Source: Aquifex sp964425585
GTDB taxonomy: Bacteria > Aquificota > Aquificia > Aquificales > Aquificaceae
NCBI GenBank assembly: GCA_964425585.1
Contig: CAYRMG010000029.1
Location: 1 to 14,247 of the forward strand
Direction: 5' to 3'
Length of the DNA: 14,247 nt
Shown: positions 6,012 to 13,234 of the stretch, piece after piece
How the letters are laid out: each line of letters begins with the position of its first letter
Numbering within the stretch: position 1 is the stretch's first letter
Notes under the pieces: generated by a model
The model's input: the letters and a program-made list of their open reading frames with translations, nothing else
What the model was told of the DNA's origin: nothing
Databases searched by the model: none
Program-made: the position numbers and the translations under genes

Positions 6012-6395
6012 ATGGCGAGAATAGCGGGTGTTGACCTTCCCAATCACAAGAAGCTTGAGGTTGCTCTCACCTACATATACGGTATAGGCTGGTCCAGAGC
6101 AAGGGAAATATGTGAAAAGACGGGAATTCCCTGCACAAAGAGGGTCGGAGATTTGACTCCCGACGAACTGAACACCCTAAGGAAGTTCATAGACGAAAAT
6201 TACAAGGTTGAGGGTGATTTAAGAAGGGAAGTTCAGCTCAATATTAAGAAACTAAGAGATATGGGTTGCTACAGGGGAATCAGGCATGCGAGGGGTCTTC
6301 CCGTAAGGGGTCAGCAAACGAGAACCAATGCAAGAACGAGAAAAGGAAAGAGAAGAACTGTAGGGGGAACAACAAGGAGAGGTAAGGCTAAGTAA
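6012..6395 (+). CDS. rpsM: 30S ribosomal protein S13
   Basis: A 127-residue small-subunit head protein that contacts the P-site tRNA and bridges to the large subunit. The N-terminus A-R-I-A-G-V-D-L-P, the helix-hairpin-helix-like Y-I-Y-G-I-G, and the C-terminal R-G-I-R-H-A-R-G-L-P-V-R-G-Q-Q-T-R-T-N-A-R-T-R-type block with its basic tail are diagnostic. GGAGGT at 6001-6006 lies 5 bases upstream of the ATG. Only 12 bases separate it from rpmJ, so there is no room for the S4-binding pseudoknot leader that precedes rpsM in Escherichia coli. Confidence 0.98.
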   Translation: MARIAGVDLPNHKKLEVALTYIYGIGWSRAREICEKTGIPCTKRVGDLTPDELNTLRKFIDENYKVEGDLRREVQLNIKKLRDMGCYRGIRHARGLPVRGQQTRTNARTRKGKRRTVGGTTRRGKAK

Positions 6396-6410
6396 GGGAG
6401 GTAAGTAAGA

Positions 6411-6785
6411 ATGGCAAAGAAGAAAAAGCAAAAAAGACAGGTAACCAAGGGAATAGTTCATATATACACAACCTTTAACAATACCATAGTTAACGTTACC
6501 GACATGCAAGGAAATACCATAGCTTGGGCAAGCGGCGGAACGGTCGGATTTAAAGGAACGAGAAAATCAACACCTTACGCCGCACAGCTTGCAGCTCAAA
6601 AGGCTATGAAGATGGCAAAGGAACACGGTCTTCAGGAAGTTGAAATATGGGTAAAAGGACCCGGAGCAGGAAGGGAATCGGCGGTTAGGGCTGTTTTTGC
6701 TTCGGGCGTTAAGGTAACCGCAATAAGGGATGTAACGCCTATACCCCACAACGGTTGCAGACCCCCTGCAAGGAGGAGAGTGTAA
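6411..6785 (+). CDS. rpsK: 30S ribosomal protein S11
   Basis: A 124-residue platform protein of the 30S subunit that contacts the mRNA exit region. The conserved F-N-N-T-I-V-N-V-T-D, K-S-T-P-Y-A-A-Q, V-K-G-P-G-A-G-R-E-S-A-V-R-A and C-terminal D-V-T-P-I-P-H-N-G-C-R-P-P blocks identify it. The N-terminus is short and Lys-rich. GGGAGGT at 6396-6402 is 8 bases before the ATG. Its stop codon is followed immediately by the ATG of rpsD, and the rpsD Shine-Dalgarno lies inside its last codons. Confidence 0.98.
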   Translation: MAKKKKQKRQVTKGIVHIYTTFNNTIVNVTDMQGNTIAWASGGTVGFKGTRKSTPYAAQLAAQKAMKMAKEHGLQEVEIWVKGPGAGRESAVRAVFASGVKVTAIRDVTPIPHNGCRPPARRRV

Positions 6786-7421
6786 ATGGGTAGGTATATA
6801 GGTCCCTGGGTAAAACTTGACAGAAGGTTCGGTGTTGTCGTCTCGGGTAAAAAGTCGGCTCCTAAGATACTTGCAAAAAGAAACTATCCCCCCGGACAAC
6901 ACGGAAGAAAATACGGGAGAAGGAAAAAGCTCACCGAGTATGGTCTCCGTCTTATGGAAAAACAAAAACTTAAGTTCCTATACGGAGGATTGAGGGAAAA
7001 GCAGTTCAAGAGATACTTTGATATGGCTTCTAAATCAAAGGAAAACACGGGAGAGATGCTACTCCAGTATCTGGAAAGAAGACTTGATAACGTTGTATAC
7101 AGGTTGGGATTTGCGTCAACCAGAAGACAGGCAAGACAGCTCGTAGCCCACGGTCACGTTCTCGTAAACGGAAAAAAGGTAAACATTCCTTCCTATCTTG
7201 TTGAGCCCGGTGATGTTATTGAGATTAAAGAAAAGTCAAGGGATATACCTTTCATAAAGGAAAACCTTGAAAATGTTGACCCCCGTTCAATTCCTTCCTG
7301 GCTTGAGCTTGATAAGGACAATTTCAGAGGAAAGGTTATAAGGATGCCCGAAAACGTTCAGGAGTATCTGGAAATACCCGTAAACCTCCAATACATAATT
7401 GAGTTCTACTCTAAGGTATAA
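6786..7421 (+). CDS. rpsD: 30S ribosomal protein S4
   Basis: A 211-residue primary 16S rRNA-binding protein that nucleates 30S body assembly and, in some bacteria, represses its own operon. The N-terminal region (M-G-R-Y-I-G-P-W-V-K-L-D-R-R) and the S4 RNA-binding domain from about residue 98 (R-L-D-N-V-V-Y-R-L-G-F, then T-R-R-Q-A-R-Q-L-V and G-H-V-L-V-N-G-K) are clear. The protein contains no cysteine, so it is the zinc-free (C-) form, whereas L36 in the same operon is C+. The ATG directly abuts the rpsK stop, with GGAGG at 6772-6776 nine bases upstream. Confidence 0.98.
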   Translation: MGRYIGPWVKLDRRFGVVVSGKKSAPKILAKRNYPPGQHGRKYGRRKKLTEYGLRLMEKQKLKFLYGGLREKQFKRYFDMASKSKENTGEMLLQYLERRLDNVVYRLGFASTRRQARQLVAHGHVLVNGKKVNIPSYLVEPGDVIEIKEKSRDIPFIKENLENVDPRSIPSWLELDKDNFRGKVIRMPENVQEYLEIPVNLQYIIEFYSKV

Positions 7422-7433
7422 GGGAGGGCTTGT

Positions 7434-8387
7434 ATGCTTAATGAATTCCTATATCCCAATAAGATATTTTGGGAAGAGTTATCCGATACATACGGAAGGC
7501 TGGTTGTTGAGCCTCTTGAAAGGGGATTCGGAACAACTGTAGGAAATTCCCTGAGAAGGGTTCTTTTATCCTCCATAACGGGAACCGCAATAACCGCGGT
7601 AAAGATTGAGGGGATTTATCACGAATTTTCCGCAATTGAAGGTGTTCAGGAAGACGCGATAGAGCTTATAGCGAATCTAAAAAAGGTTAAGTTCGTTATG
7701 AAGGGAGATAGCGATGTTGAGATACTCTACATACAGAAAAAGGGTGAAGGTGAGATAAAGGCCTCCGATATAAAAGCTCCCCCGAGTGTTGAAATTTTAA
7801 ACCCCGACCAGTATATAGCTACAATAACCGACCCCGACAAGGAGCTGAACATTGAGATAAGGCTTGAGAGAGGAAGGGGATACGTTCCCACGGAAGAGAT
7901 GGAAGCGATAGGTGAAGTCGGATGGATTCTCGTTGATGCGGATTTCTCACCGGTTAAAAAGGTAGGCTTCAGGATAGAAAACGTCCGTGTAGGTAAAAAA
8001 TCAACCTATGAAAGGTTAACTATGGATATATTCACAAACGGTGTTAAATCACCAAATGATTCTTTAAAGGAAGCACTTGAAATATTGAAGAAACATTATG
8101 AGCTTCTTGAAAACATTTCCGAAAAGAAACCCGTTGTGGAGCAAAAGGTCGTCTCCGATGAACTTACCGAGAAGCTCACCCTTTCCATTGAAGAGCTTGA
8201 TATATCCCAAAGGGCACTTAATTCCCTCAAGAGAATAGGTATAAACACAATAGGTGACCTCGTTAGGATGACGGAAGAAGAGCTTAAAAATACTAAAAAC
8301 ATAGGTAGGAAGGCTCTTGCGGAAATAAAAGAAGCCCTTGAAAAGATGGGCTTACATCTGGGAATGAATATTGACGTTCAGAGGTAG
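7434..8387 (+). CDS. rpoA: DNA-directed RNA polymerase subunit alpha
   Basis: A 317-residue subunit that dimerises to scaffold beta and beta-prime. The N-terminal domain (about 1-225) contains the assembly signature E-R-G-F-G-T-T-V-G-N-S-L-R-R-V-L-L (29-45) and A-I-E-G-V-Q-E-D (67-74). A charged linker (about 226-245) leads to the C-terminal domain (about 248-317). In that domain Arg260, Asn263 and Lys293 correspond by motif to the DNA-contacting Arg265, Asn268 and Lys298 of Escherichia coli, so UP-element binding is probably retained. GGAGG at 7423-7427 lies 6 bases before the ATG. It is followed by rplQ after 6 bases, the usual order of the alpha operon. Confidence 0.98.
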   Translation: MLNEFLYPNKIFWEELSDTYGRLVVEPLERGFGTTVGNSLRRVLLSSITGTAITAVKIEGIYHEFSAIEGVQEDAIELIANLKKVKFVMKGDSDVEILYIQKKGEGEIKASDIKAPPSVEILNPDQYIATITDPDKELNIEIRLERGRGYVPTEEMEAIGEVGWILVDADFSPVKKVGFRIENVRVGKKSTYERLTMDIFTNGVKSPNDSLKEALEILKKHYELLENISEKKPVVEQKVVSDELTEKLTLSIEELDISQRALNSLKRIGINTIGDLVRMTEEELKNTKNIGRKALAEIKEALEKMGLHLGMNIDVQR

Positions 8388-8393
8388 GTAAAG

Positions 8394-8750
8394 ATGAGGC
8401 ACAGGGTTAAGAAAAAACATTTTGACAGAACAAAGGAGCAAAGGCTTGCCCTTTACAGGTCTCTTGCAAGGGCTTTAATATTTGACGAAAGAATAGAGAC
8501 AACGGTGGAAAGGGCTAAAGCATTAAGAAGCTTCATAGAACCTTTAGTTGAGTTGGCAAAAGAGGGAACTCTTCACGCAAGGAGACAGGCACTCAGCAGG
8601 TTGCCGGACAAACCCGCGATAAAGAAGCTCTTTGAGGAGATAGCTCCCAGGTTTGAAGGAAGGAACGGAGGATACGTAAGGATAATAAAGCTTCCGTTCA
8701 GAAGAAAAGGAGACGGCGCCGAAATGGCTATAATTGAATGGGTTGAGTAG
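8394..8750 (+). CDS. rplQ: 50S ribosomal protein L17
   Basis: A 118-residue large-subunit protein near the peptide exit tunnel. Diagnostic residues include M-R-H-R-V-K-x-K-H-F-D-R at the N-terminus, R-I-E-T-T-V-E-R-A-K-A-L-R in the middle, and G-G-Y-V-R-I-I-K-L-P-F-R-R-K-G-D-G-A-E-M-A near the end. AGAGGTAGG, within the end of rpoA, acts as its ribosome-binding site. It closes the classical ribosomal block, yet transcription evidently continues: the last base of its TAG stop is the first base of the GTG start of the next gene. Confidence 0.98.
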   Translation: MRHRVKKKHFDRTKEQRLALYRSLARALIFDERIETTVERAKALRSFIEPLVELAKEGTLHARRQALSRLPDKPAIKKLFEEIAPRFEGRNGGYVRIIKLPFRRKGDGAEMAIIEWVE

Positions 8751-8986
8751 TGATAATAAAGCTTATAAAGCTCTTTCTCCAGCTTCTTATAATTCTCGTT
8801 TTTATCCATGCCCTCGGTTCTTGGTTTCCCTCGGTAAGAAGAACTAAGCTTTACTGGTATATAGATTGGATTGTTGAGCCTTTTCTCAGACCGATAAGAA
8901 ACGTTGTTAAACCGATTAACGGCATTGACTTTTCTCCTTTCATTCTTATACTTATCCTCACTTTCCTCTTGAGGTTATTCCGATGA
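8750..8986 (+). CDS. YggT-family small membrane protein
   Basis: A 78-residue integral membrane protein with two hydrophobic helices (about 5-25 and 61-77) flanking a loop. The segment P-F-L-R-P-I-R-N-V-V-K-P-I-N-G-I-D-F-S-P-F-I (44-65) is the hallmark of the YggT family, linked to membrane or osmotic homeostasis in Escherichia coli and to division or septum functions in other lineages. The start is GTG and shares one base with the rplQ stop (TAGTG), so it is probably translated by termination-reinitiation. No strong Shine-Dalgarno is visible. Its end overlaps the ferredoxin gene by 4 bases (ATGA). The function here is unknown. Confidence 0.85.
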   Translation: MIIKLIKLFLQLLIILVFIHALGSWFPSVRRTKLYWYIDWIVEPFLRPIRNVVKPINGIDFSPFILILILTFLLRLFR

Positions 8987-9495
8987 AACGACCAGTAATG
9001 CTTATAGACCTTGACAGATGTATAGGTTGCCTTTCCTGTGAAGTTGCATGCGTTCAAGAGAAAGGACTTGAGCAACTCCACATAAGACCTATGAGGGTTT
9101 TAAGGGTTGAGGGTGTGGGAAAGGAGCCGGGAGCTTTCTATTACCCCATGAACTGTTTCCATTGTGAACCGGCTCCGTGTGTTTTAGCATGCCCGACTTC
9201 CGCAATGAGAAAAAGGGAAGAGGACGGAATAGTTTACGTTGAGCAGGCTTTTTGCATAGGCTGTAAAGCTTGTATAATAGCCTGTCCTTACGGAGCAATC
9301 ACCTTTAATCCTTCAACCCAGAAGGTGGAAAAATGCGACTACTGTTATAAGAGGGTTGAAAAAGGACTTCTTCCCTCCTGCGTTGAGAAATGCGTTACGA
9401 ACTGTTTATACTTTGTTGAGGTAGATGAAGTTCCCAAAGAGAGACACAGGCTCAGAAGGATAGATGAAAAACTTTACAAAGAGGTATTTACCTGA
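8983..9495 (+). CDS. Four-cluster [4Fe-4S] polyferredoxin, DmsB/NrfC/HybA type
   Basis: A 170-residue electron-transfer protein with sixteen cysteines arranged for four [4Fe-4S] clusters: Cys13/16/19/23, Cys58/61/66/70, Cys91/94/97/101 and Cys118/121/133/137, plus an extra Cys141. This is the layout of beta subunits of molybdopterin oxidoreductases (DmsB, NrfC, HybA, PhsB). No Tat or Sec signal is present, so it probably acts in the cytoplasm or on the inner membrane face. GAGGT is 8 bases before the ATG, which overlaps the YggT gene's stop. No molybdopterin catalytic subunit or NrfD-like anchor is adjacent, making it an orphan subunit whose partner must lie elsewhere. The last 8 bases overlap the convergent antiporter gene. 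Confidence 0.92.
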   Translation: MKRPVMLIDLDRCIGCLSCEVACVQEKGLEQLHIRPMRVLRVEGVGKEPGAFYYPMNCFHCEPAPCVLACPTSAMRKREEDGIVYVEQAFCIGCKACIIACPYGAITFNPSTQKVEKCDYCYKRVEKGLLPSCVEKCVTNCLYFVEVDEVPKERHRLRRIDEKLYKEVFT

Positions 9496-10456
9496 GCTCA
9501 ATAAACCAGGAAAGAAAGGCGTAAACCGCATAAATAAATAAAAATAATGCTCCTTCCCATTTATCTATAACGTATCTTCTCTTTCCCCAGAATGCGGATA
9601 AAAGAAGCGCAAGAGTAGCCAAAAAAAGAACACCGAGGTCAATATTCGTCCTTTCAGGAACGGGAACACTCCTTATAACGGAGCTCGTTCCGAGAACAAG
9701 AGTCAGATTAAATATATTTGAACCCGCAACGTTCCCCAGGGCTATATCCGGATTTCCCTTTTTTGCTGCGACCGCGGAAGCGAAAAGTTCCGGGAGAGAT
9801 GTTCCTATTGCCACCATAAAAAGGCCTATTACGGCCTCGCTCACACCGAGTGCTTTAGCAACACCTACCGCACCGTTTACAGTCCAATCCGCACCGAGGA
9901 TAAGGCCGAAAAGACCGAAAACTGTAAAAATTAAAGCCTTTAAAGGTGATAATAACCTTTCTCCCTCTTCCTCGGATACACTTTCCCTTTCAAGGTATGC
10001 AACAAGGAAATACATATAGCCTATGAATGTGATTATAAGAACTATTCCGTCATCCCTTGATATTGAAGAAATCTTGTCTCCGTTGAGGATTTTGTCATTT
10101 GCCATGGCCATCAGGGTAAGGGTAAGGAAAAAATTCACCGGGATTTCCTTCTTTACAAAGGTTGCGTGTATTGAAAGGGGAGTTATAAGGGATGCAACAC
10201 CGAGAATAAGAAGAATATTCGCTATGTTGGAACCTATTACGTTTCCGAGTGATATACCCGAAGCCCCCTTTATCGCTGCCGCAATGTTTACGGTAAGCTC
10301 AGGCAGTGAAGTCCCGAAGGCGACAACGGTAAGGCCTATTACAAACTGGGGAATACCGAAATTCCTTGCAAGGGAACTTGAGCCGTCTATGAGCAGGTCA
10401 GCACCCTTTACGAGTAATGTTATTCCTACCACAAGAAGGATAAAATCCGTGAACAT
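9488..10456 (-). CDS. Calcium/sodium (cation) antiporter, CaCA family, YrbG-like
   Basis: A 322-residue, roughly ten-helix inner membrane exchanger. The two inverted alpha repeats are clear: GTSLPEL (48-54) with GNVIGSN (71-77), and GTSLPEL (218-224) with GNVAGSN (241-247). The acidic ion-binding residues are Glu53 and Glu223. A charged cytoplasmic loop near 154-170 (E-R-E-S-V-S-E-E-E-G-E-R) separates the halves. Members exchange Na+ or H+ for Ca2+; the exact ion cannot be read here. The ATG is only 20 bases from the divergent PsiE-like start, and no Shine-Dalgarno precedes it, suggesting a leaderless message. Its stop overlaps the convergent ferredoxin gene. Confidence 0.94.
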   Translation of the reverse strand: MFTDFILLVVGITLLVKGADLLIDGSSSLARNFGIPQFVIGLTVVAFGTSLPELTVNIAAAIKGASGISLGNVIGSNIANILLILGVASLITPLSIHATFVKKEIPVNFFLTLTLMAMANDKILNGDKISSISRDDGIVLIITFIGYMYFLVAYLERESVSEEEGERLLSPLKALIFTVFGLFGLILGADWTVNGAVGVAKALGVSEAVIGLFMVAIGTSLPELFASAVAAKKGNPDIALGNVAGSNIFNLTLVLGTSSVIRSVPVPERTNIDLGVLFLATLALLLSAFWGKRRYVIDKWEGALFLFIYAVYAFLSWFIELR

Positions 10457-10476
10457 CTAATATACTTATACCATTA
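10457..10476. promoter_or_regulatory. 20-bp divergent intergenic region with opposed -10-like elements
   Basis: This 20-base, nearly all A/T segment separates the two divergent ATG codons. It reads TATACT on the plus strand (10461-10466), a five-of-six match to TATAAT, and TATAAG on the minus strand (10470-10465). Each would start transcription within a few bases of the respective ATG. No convincing -35 is seen on either side; they would have to lie inside the opposing genes. No Shine-Dalgarno exists for either gene. Confidence 0.4.
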
Positions 10477-10878
10477 ATGGGAAACTTAAGGGAGAAACTT
10501 CACAGACTCTTTTCAATATTCATACAATCTTTCATGTGGATAACCATAGGCTTTGAATTTGCCAGCCTTTTAATCAAAATAGCAAAAAGTATCCAGAACT
10601 TTACCCTATTTGATACCCACGAAATAATCGTAAAAGTCCTGAATATCCTCATAATATACGAGCTATTTACTACACTTCTCACCGCTTTTGAAGAAAACAG
10701 AATAAAGCTCAATCTCATAATAGATACAGCTATGATATTTTCAATAAGGGAACTTCTGATAATAATATTCACCTATAAAAAGATTGATATAAACGTAAGT
10801 CTATCATACACATTAATACTCGGCATTTTGGGAATGCTCAGGTTTCTGTATGGTAAGTACAAGTTAGACCAAGCATGA
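10477..10878 (+). CDS. PsiE-like four-helix membrane protein
   Basis: A 133-residue inner membrane protein with four predicted helices (about 14-36, 50-72, 79-100, 106-125). The third helix carries I-I-D-T-A-M-I-F-S-I-R-E-L, resembling the conserved core of the phosphate-starvation-inducible PsiE family (pfam06146). PsiE is phosphate- and cAMP-regulated in Escherichia coli, but its activity is unknown. The ATG lacks a Shine-Dalgarno and follows a -10-like hexamer by about 10 bases. The gene looks somewhat AT-rich (62 G/C in 180 bases counted at 10501-10680). It overlaps the adaptor gene by 4 bases, so it is cotranscribed with the ABC genes and may be an accessory subunit of, or be controlled with, that machine. 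Confidence 0.72.
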   Translation: MGNLREKLHRLFSIFIQSFMWITIGFEFASLLIKIAKSIQNFTLFDTHEIIVKVLNILIIYELFTTLLTAFEENRIKLNLIIDTAMIFSIRELLIIIFTYKKIDINVSLSYTLILGILGMLRFLYGKYKLDQA

Positions 10879-11987
10879 AAAAGGTTTTAATTTTTCTACC
10901 CGTTTTGGTAGTGCTTTTGGTTTTTCCGGTATACAGACTGGTATTTTACAGGGATTATAAAGTCTTCGTAGTGAAGGAAATTCCCCTTGTTAAAGCGATA
11001 TATGCAACGGGATATATAAAGGCGGAAAACGAGGTTGAGGTAAAGGCAAAGGTAGCGGGATATGTGGTTAAAGTATACAAGGATACGGGAGATAAGGTAA
11101 AAAAGGGAGAAGTATTGGCCTTTATAGAGAATAAGCCCTTAAAAAAAGAAATAGAAAGGATAAGAACGGAGATAAATAATCTGAGGGAAAAGATAAAGGA
11201 AAATTCTCCTTTCAGGAAAAGCTACGAGGAAAGAATTAAAGCCCAGATGGAGAAACTAAAAATTCTTGAGGAAAAACTAAGAAGAAGAAAAAAACTTTAC
11301 GAAAGGGAATTAATATCAGAGGAAAGCTATCTTGAGCTTGAAAGAAGGTATAAAGCTGAACTCAGTATCTTAAAATCTTTGAAAAATGAGTATATGGAAA
11401 GTGTAAACGAGGTAAAAAGGAAAATAAAAACATTGAAGAAAAAACTTGAGGAGCTTGAAGCAAAACTCCAAGAATACTATATAAAGAGTCCCGTAAACGG
11501 TATAATTCTTAAGAAAAACGTTGAAGAGGGAGAGTATGTAAATACCTTTATGGAAACAAAACCCCTTTTTGTAGTGGGTAAAAAGGGTAGCTTAAAAACA
11601 ATCCTTGAGGTTGATGAAGAATACGGTAGTCTTGTGAAGGAAGGACAAAAGGTTTATGTATACGTTGAAGCCTTGAGGGGGAAGGTGTTTGAGGGAAGAA
11701 TTGTTAAGGTTTACAGGATTGTTGACAGGAGCAAGAAAACCTTTGAGGTTGAAGTAAAAGTTAATTACGGGATTGACGTCCTTCCCGGCACGACCGTTGA
11801 AGCGAACATTATTCTATCGGAAAAGAAAGGTATAGCCGTTCCCGAAAAAGCCATCATAGGAGACAGGGTGAAAGTTTTTCAAAAGGGTAAGGTTGTTGAA
11901 AGAAAGGTTATAGTAGGTGAGAGATACGGAAATCTTGTTGAAATCCTGAAGGGTCTAAAAGTAGGGGATAAAGTGGTGCTTAGATGA
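10875..11987 (+). CDS. Periplasmic adaptor (membrane fusion) protein, MacA/HlyD-like
   Basis: A 370-residue adaptor of tripartite exporters. One N-terminal anchor helix (about 4-24) is followed by a first lipoyl half with A-x-G-Y-I-x-A-E-N-E-V-E-V-K-A-K-V-A-G-Y-V and G-D-x-V-K-K-G-E-V-L (about 45-85). A long, very Lys/Glu-rich alpha-hairpin coiled coil (about 88-200) comes next. The second lipoyl half is I-K-S-P-V-N-G-I-I (203-211) with E-G-E-Y-V, then beta-barrel and membrane-proximal domains end in G-L-K-V-G-D-K-V-V-L. At the hairpin tip Arg137, Leu141 and Ser148 fit R-x3-L-x6-S exactly, the motif by which AcrA/MacA adaptors engage TolC. The ATG overlaps the PsiE-like gene by 4 bases and the stop overlaps the permease gene by 4 bases. 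No outer membrane channel gene is in the window. Confidence 0.92.
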   Translation: MKKVLIFLPVLVVLLVFPVYRLVFYRDYKVFVVKEIPLVKAIYATGYIKAENEVEVKAKVAGYVVKVYKDTGDKVKKGEVLAFIENKPLKKEIERIRTEINNLREKIKENSPFRKSYEERIKAQMEKLKILEEKLRRRKKLYERELISEESYLELERRYKAELSILKSLKNEYMESVNEVKRKIKTLKKKLEELEAKLQEYYIKSPVNGIILKKNVEEGEYVNTFMETKPLFVVGKKGSLKTILEVDEEYGSLVKEGQKVYVYVEALRGKVFEGRIVKVYRIVDRSKKTFEVEVKVNYGIDVLPGTTVEANIILSEKKGIAVPEKAIIGDRVKVFQKGKVVERKVIVGERYGNLVEILKGLKVGDKVVLR

Positions 11988-13234
11988 AGGGGGTTCTTTT
12001 TCTCGCTTACAAGTTTTTCCTTGAGAGGAAAAGACAGAGCGGAATAGCAACCCTCGGTGTAGCGATAGGGACAGCTGCTTTTATAGTTATGAGCTCAATG
12101 GTAAACGGGTTTCAAAAATACTTCCTTGAAGAGGCTCTGAATATAAACGGGCACGTGAAGGTTTTCGTAGAGAGTCCTATAGATGAGGGAAAGATTTTGA
12201 GAAAAGTCTACAAAGACGGGGCTTTTAAGGTTCTCGGTGCAAAACCCCAGCCCAAAAGGGACAAGATATCCAACTACAGGTTTATACTTGAGAATTACGG
12301 CAAAAATACTGATGTTGTAGGTATAACGATACACCTTGTGGGAAACGGGGTTGTGAGCTACGGAGTTAAAGAAAAGCCCGCCACGTTTGTCGGAATAGTT
12401 CCGGGGCTTGAAGACAAAACATTGAAGATATCCTCTTATCTTGTTCGGGGAAATCTTAGAGAGCTTGAAAGAAACAGAAACGGGGTTATACTCGGTGTTA
12501 AGCTTGCCGAAGAACTTGGAATAAAGGAACCGGGGAAGAAAATAACGCTTGTATCACCAAACGGAACGCTCTACATCCTTAAGGTTGTTGATTTGTTAAA
12601 TACGGGTATAACCGAGATAGATAAATCCCGTGTTTACCTTCACATAAAGAAACTCCAGGACATACTCGGAAGACAGGGTGAGGTTAACGAAGTGGTATTA
12701 AAGCTAAAAAATCCGGATATGGCTCCTTATTTTGCTAAAAAACTGGAAAAGGAAACGGGATATAAAGCGGAAAGCTGGCAAGAATCCTTTAAAAACTTCC
12801 TTTCTATCTTTAAGATTCAGAAGATAATAACCCGTTCGGTTGTTTTTGCCATACTGCTCGTTTCGGGATTCGGGATATTCAACATAATAATGATGACCGT
12901 AATGGAAAAGCGAAGGGAGATAGCGATTCTCAAAGCAATGGGATACGAAAAAAGGGATATAATTCTCGTATTTGTCCTTCAAGGGATAATGATAGGGGTT
13001 CTGGGTGGGATTATCGGGAACGTGGGAGCTTACATAACGTTGGAATGGCTGGAAACCGTAAGGATTGAGGTAGAAGGAATAATAAGGGCTAAAGGTTTTA
13101 TATTGGACAGGAACATCTATTACCACATATTCGGATTTATATTTGCGCTTCTTGTTTCCTTTCTCGCATCTTACTATCCCTCTTACAGGGCTTCAACCTT
13201 TCACCCGGTGGAGGTATTCAGGAGTGGAGGATAA
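11984..13234 (+). CDS. ABC transporter permease, FtsX/LolC-E/MacB fold
   Basis: A 416-residue type VII ABC permease. Transmembrane helix 1 (about 19-41) is followed by a large periplasmic MacB-type domain (about 42-280), then helices 2-4 (about 282-305, 327-353 and 379-400). The cytoplasmic coupling segment V-M-E-K-R-R-E-I-A-I-L-K-A-M-G-Y (307-321) and the terminal Y-Y-P-S-Y-R-A-S-T-F-H-P-V-E-V-F-R (397-413) are family hallmarks. MacB fuses its ATPase to this domain and Lol systems usually have a LolC/LolE pair; here there is a single unfused permease, presumably a homodimer. The gene overlaps the adaptor gene by 4 bases and extends into the start of the ATPase gene. Substrate is not deducible: lipoprotein, lipid, peptide or drug. 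Confidence 0.93.
   Translation: MKGVLFLAYKFFLERKRQSGIATLGVAIGTAAFIVMSSMVNGFQKYFLEEALNINGHVKVFVESPIDEGKILRKVYKDGAFKVLGAKPQPKRDKISNYRFILENYGKNTDVVGITIHLVGNGVVSYGVKEKPATFVGIVPGLEDKTLKISSYLVRGNLRELERNRNGVILGVKLAEELGIKEPGKKITLVSPNGTLYILKVVDLLNTGITEIDKSRVYLHIKKLQDILGRQGEVNEVVLKLKNPDMAPYFAKKLEKETGYKAESWQESFKNFLSIFKIQKIITRSVVFAILLVSGFGIFNIIMMTVMEKRREIAILKAMGYEKRDIILVFVLQGIMIGVLGGIIGNVGAYITLEWLETVRIEVEGIIRAKGFILDRNIYYHIFGFIFALLVSFLASYYPSYRASTFHPVEVFRSGG

Noticed and set aside
6252..6965. Minus-strand open frames across rpsM, rpsK and rpsD
   Set aside because: They are antisense shadows of highly conserved ribosomal protein genes, with Ser/Cys/Tyr-rich nonsense composition.
9001..9495. Frameshift or truncation in the polyferredoxin gene
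   Set aside because: All sixteen ligand cysteines for four clusters are present in order and the length suits a small beta-type subunit, so the gene looks intact.
10023..10460. 145-codon plus-strand open frame inside the antiporter gene
   Set aside because: The opposite strand encodes both conserved CaCA alpha repeats; this frame has no family features.
13143..13223. N-terminal extension of the ABC ATPase from an ATG at 13143
   Set aside because: It would overlap the permease gene by 92 bases, and the added residues are a frame-shifted reading of the permease end. The GTG at 13224 has a good Shine-Dalgarno and gives the normal family length.
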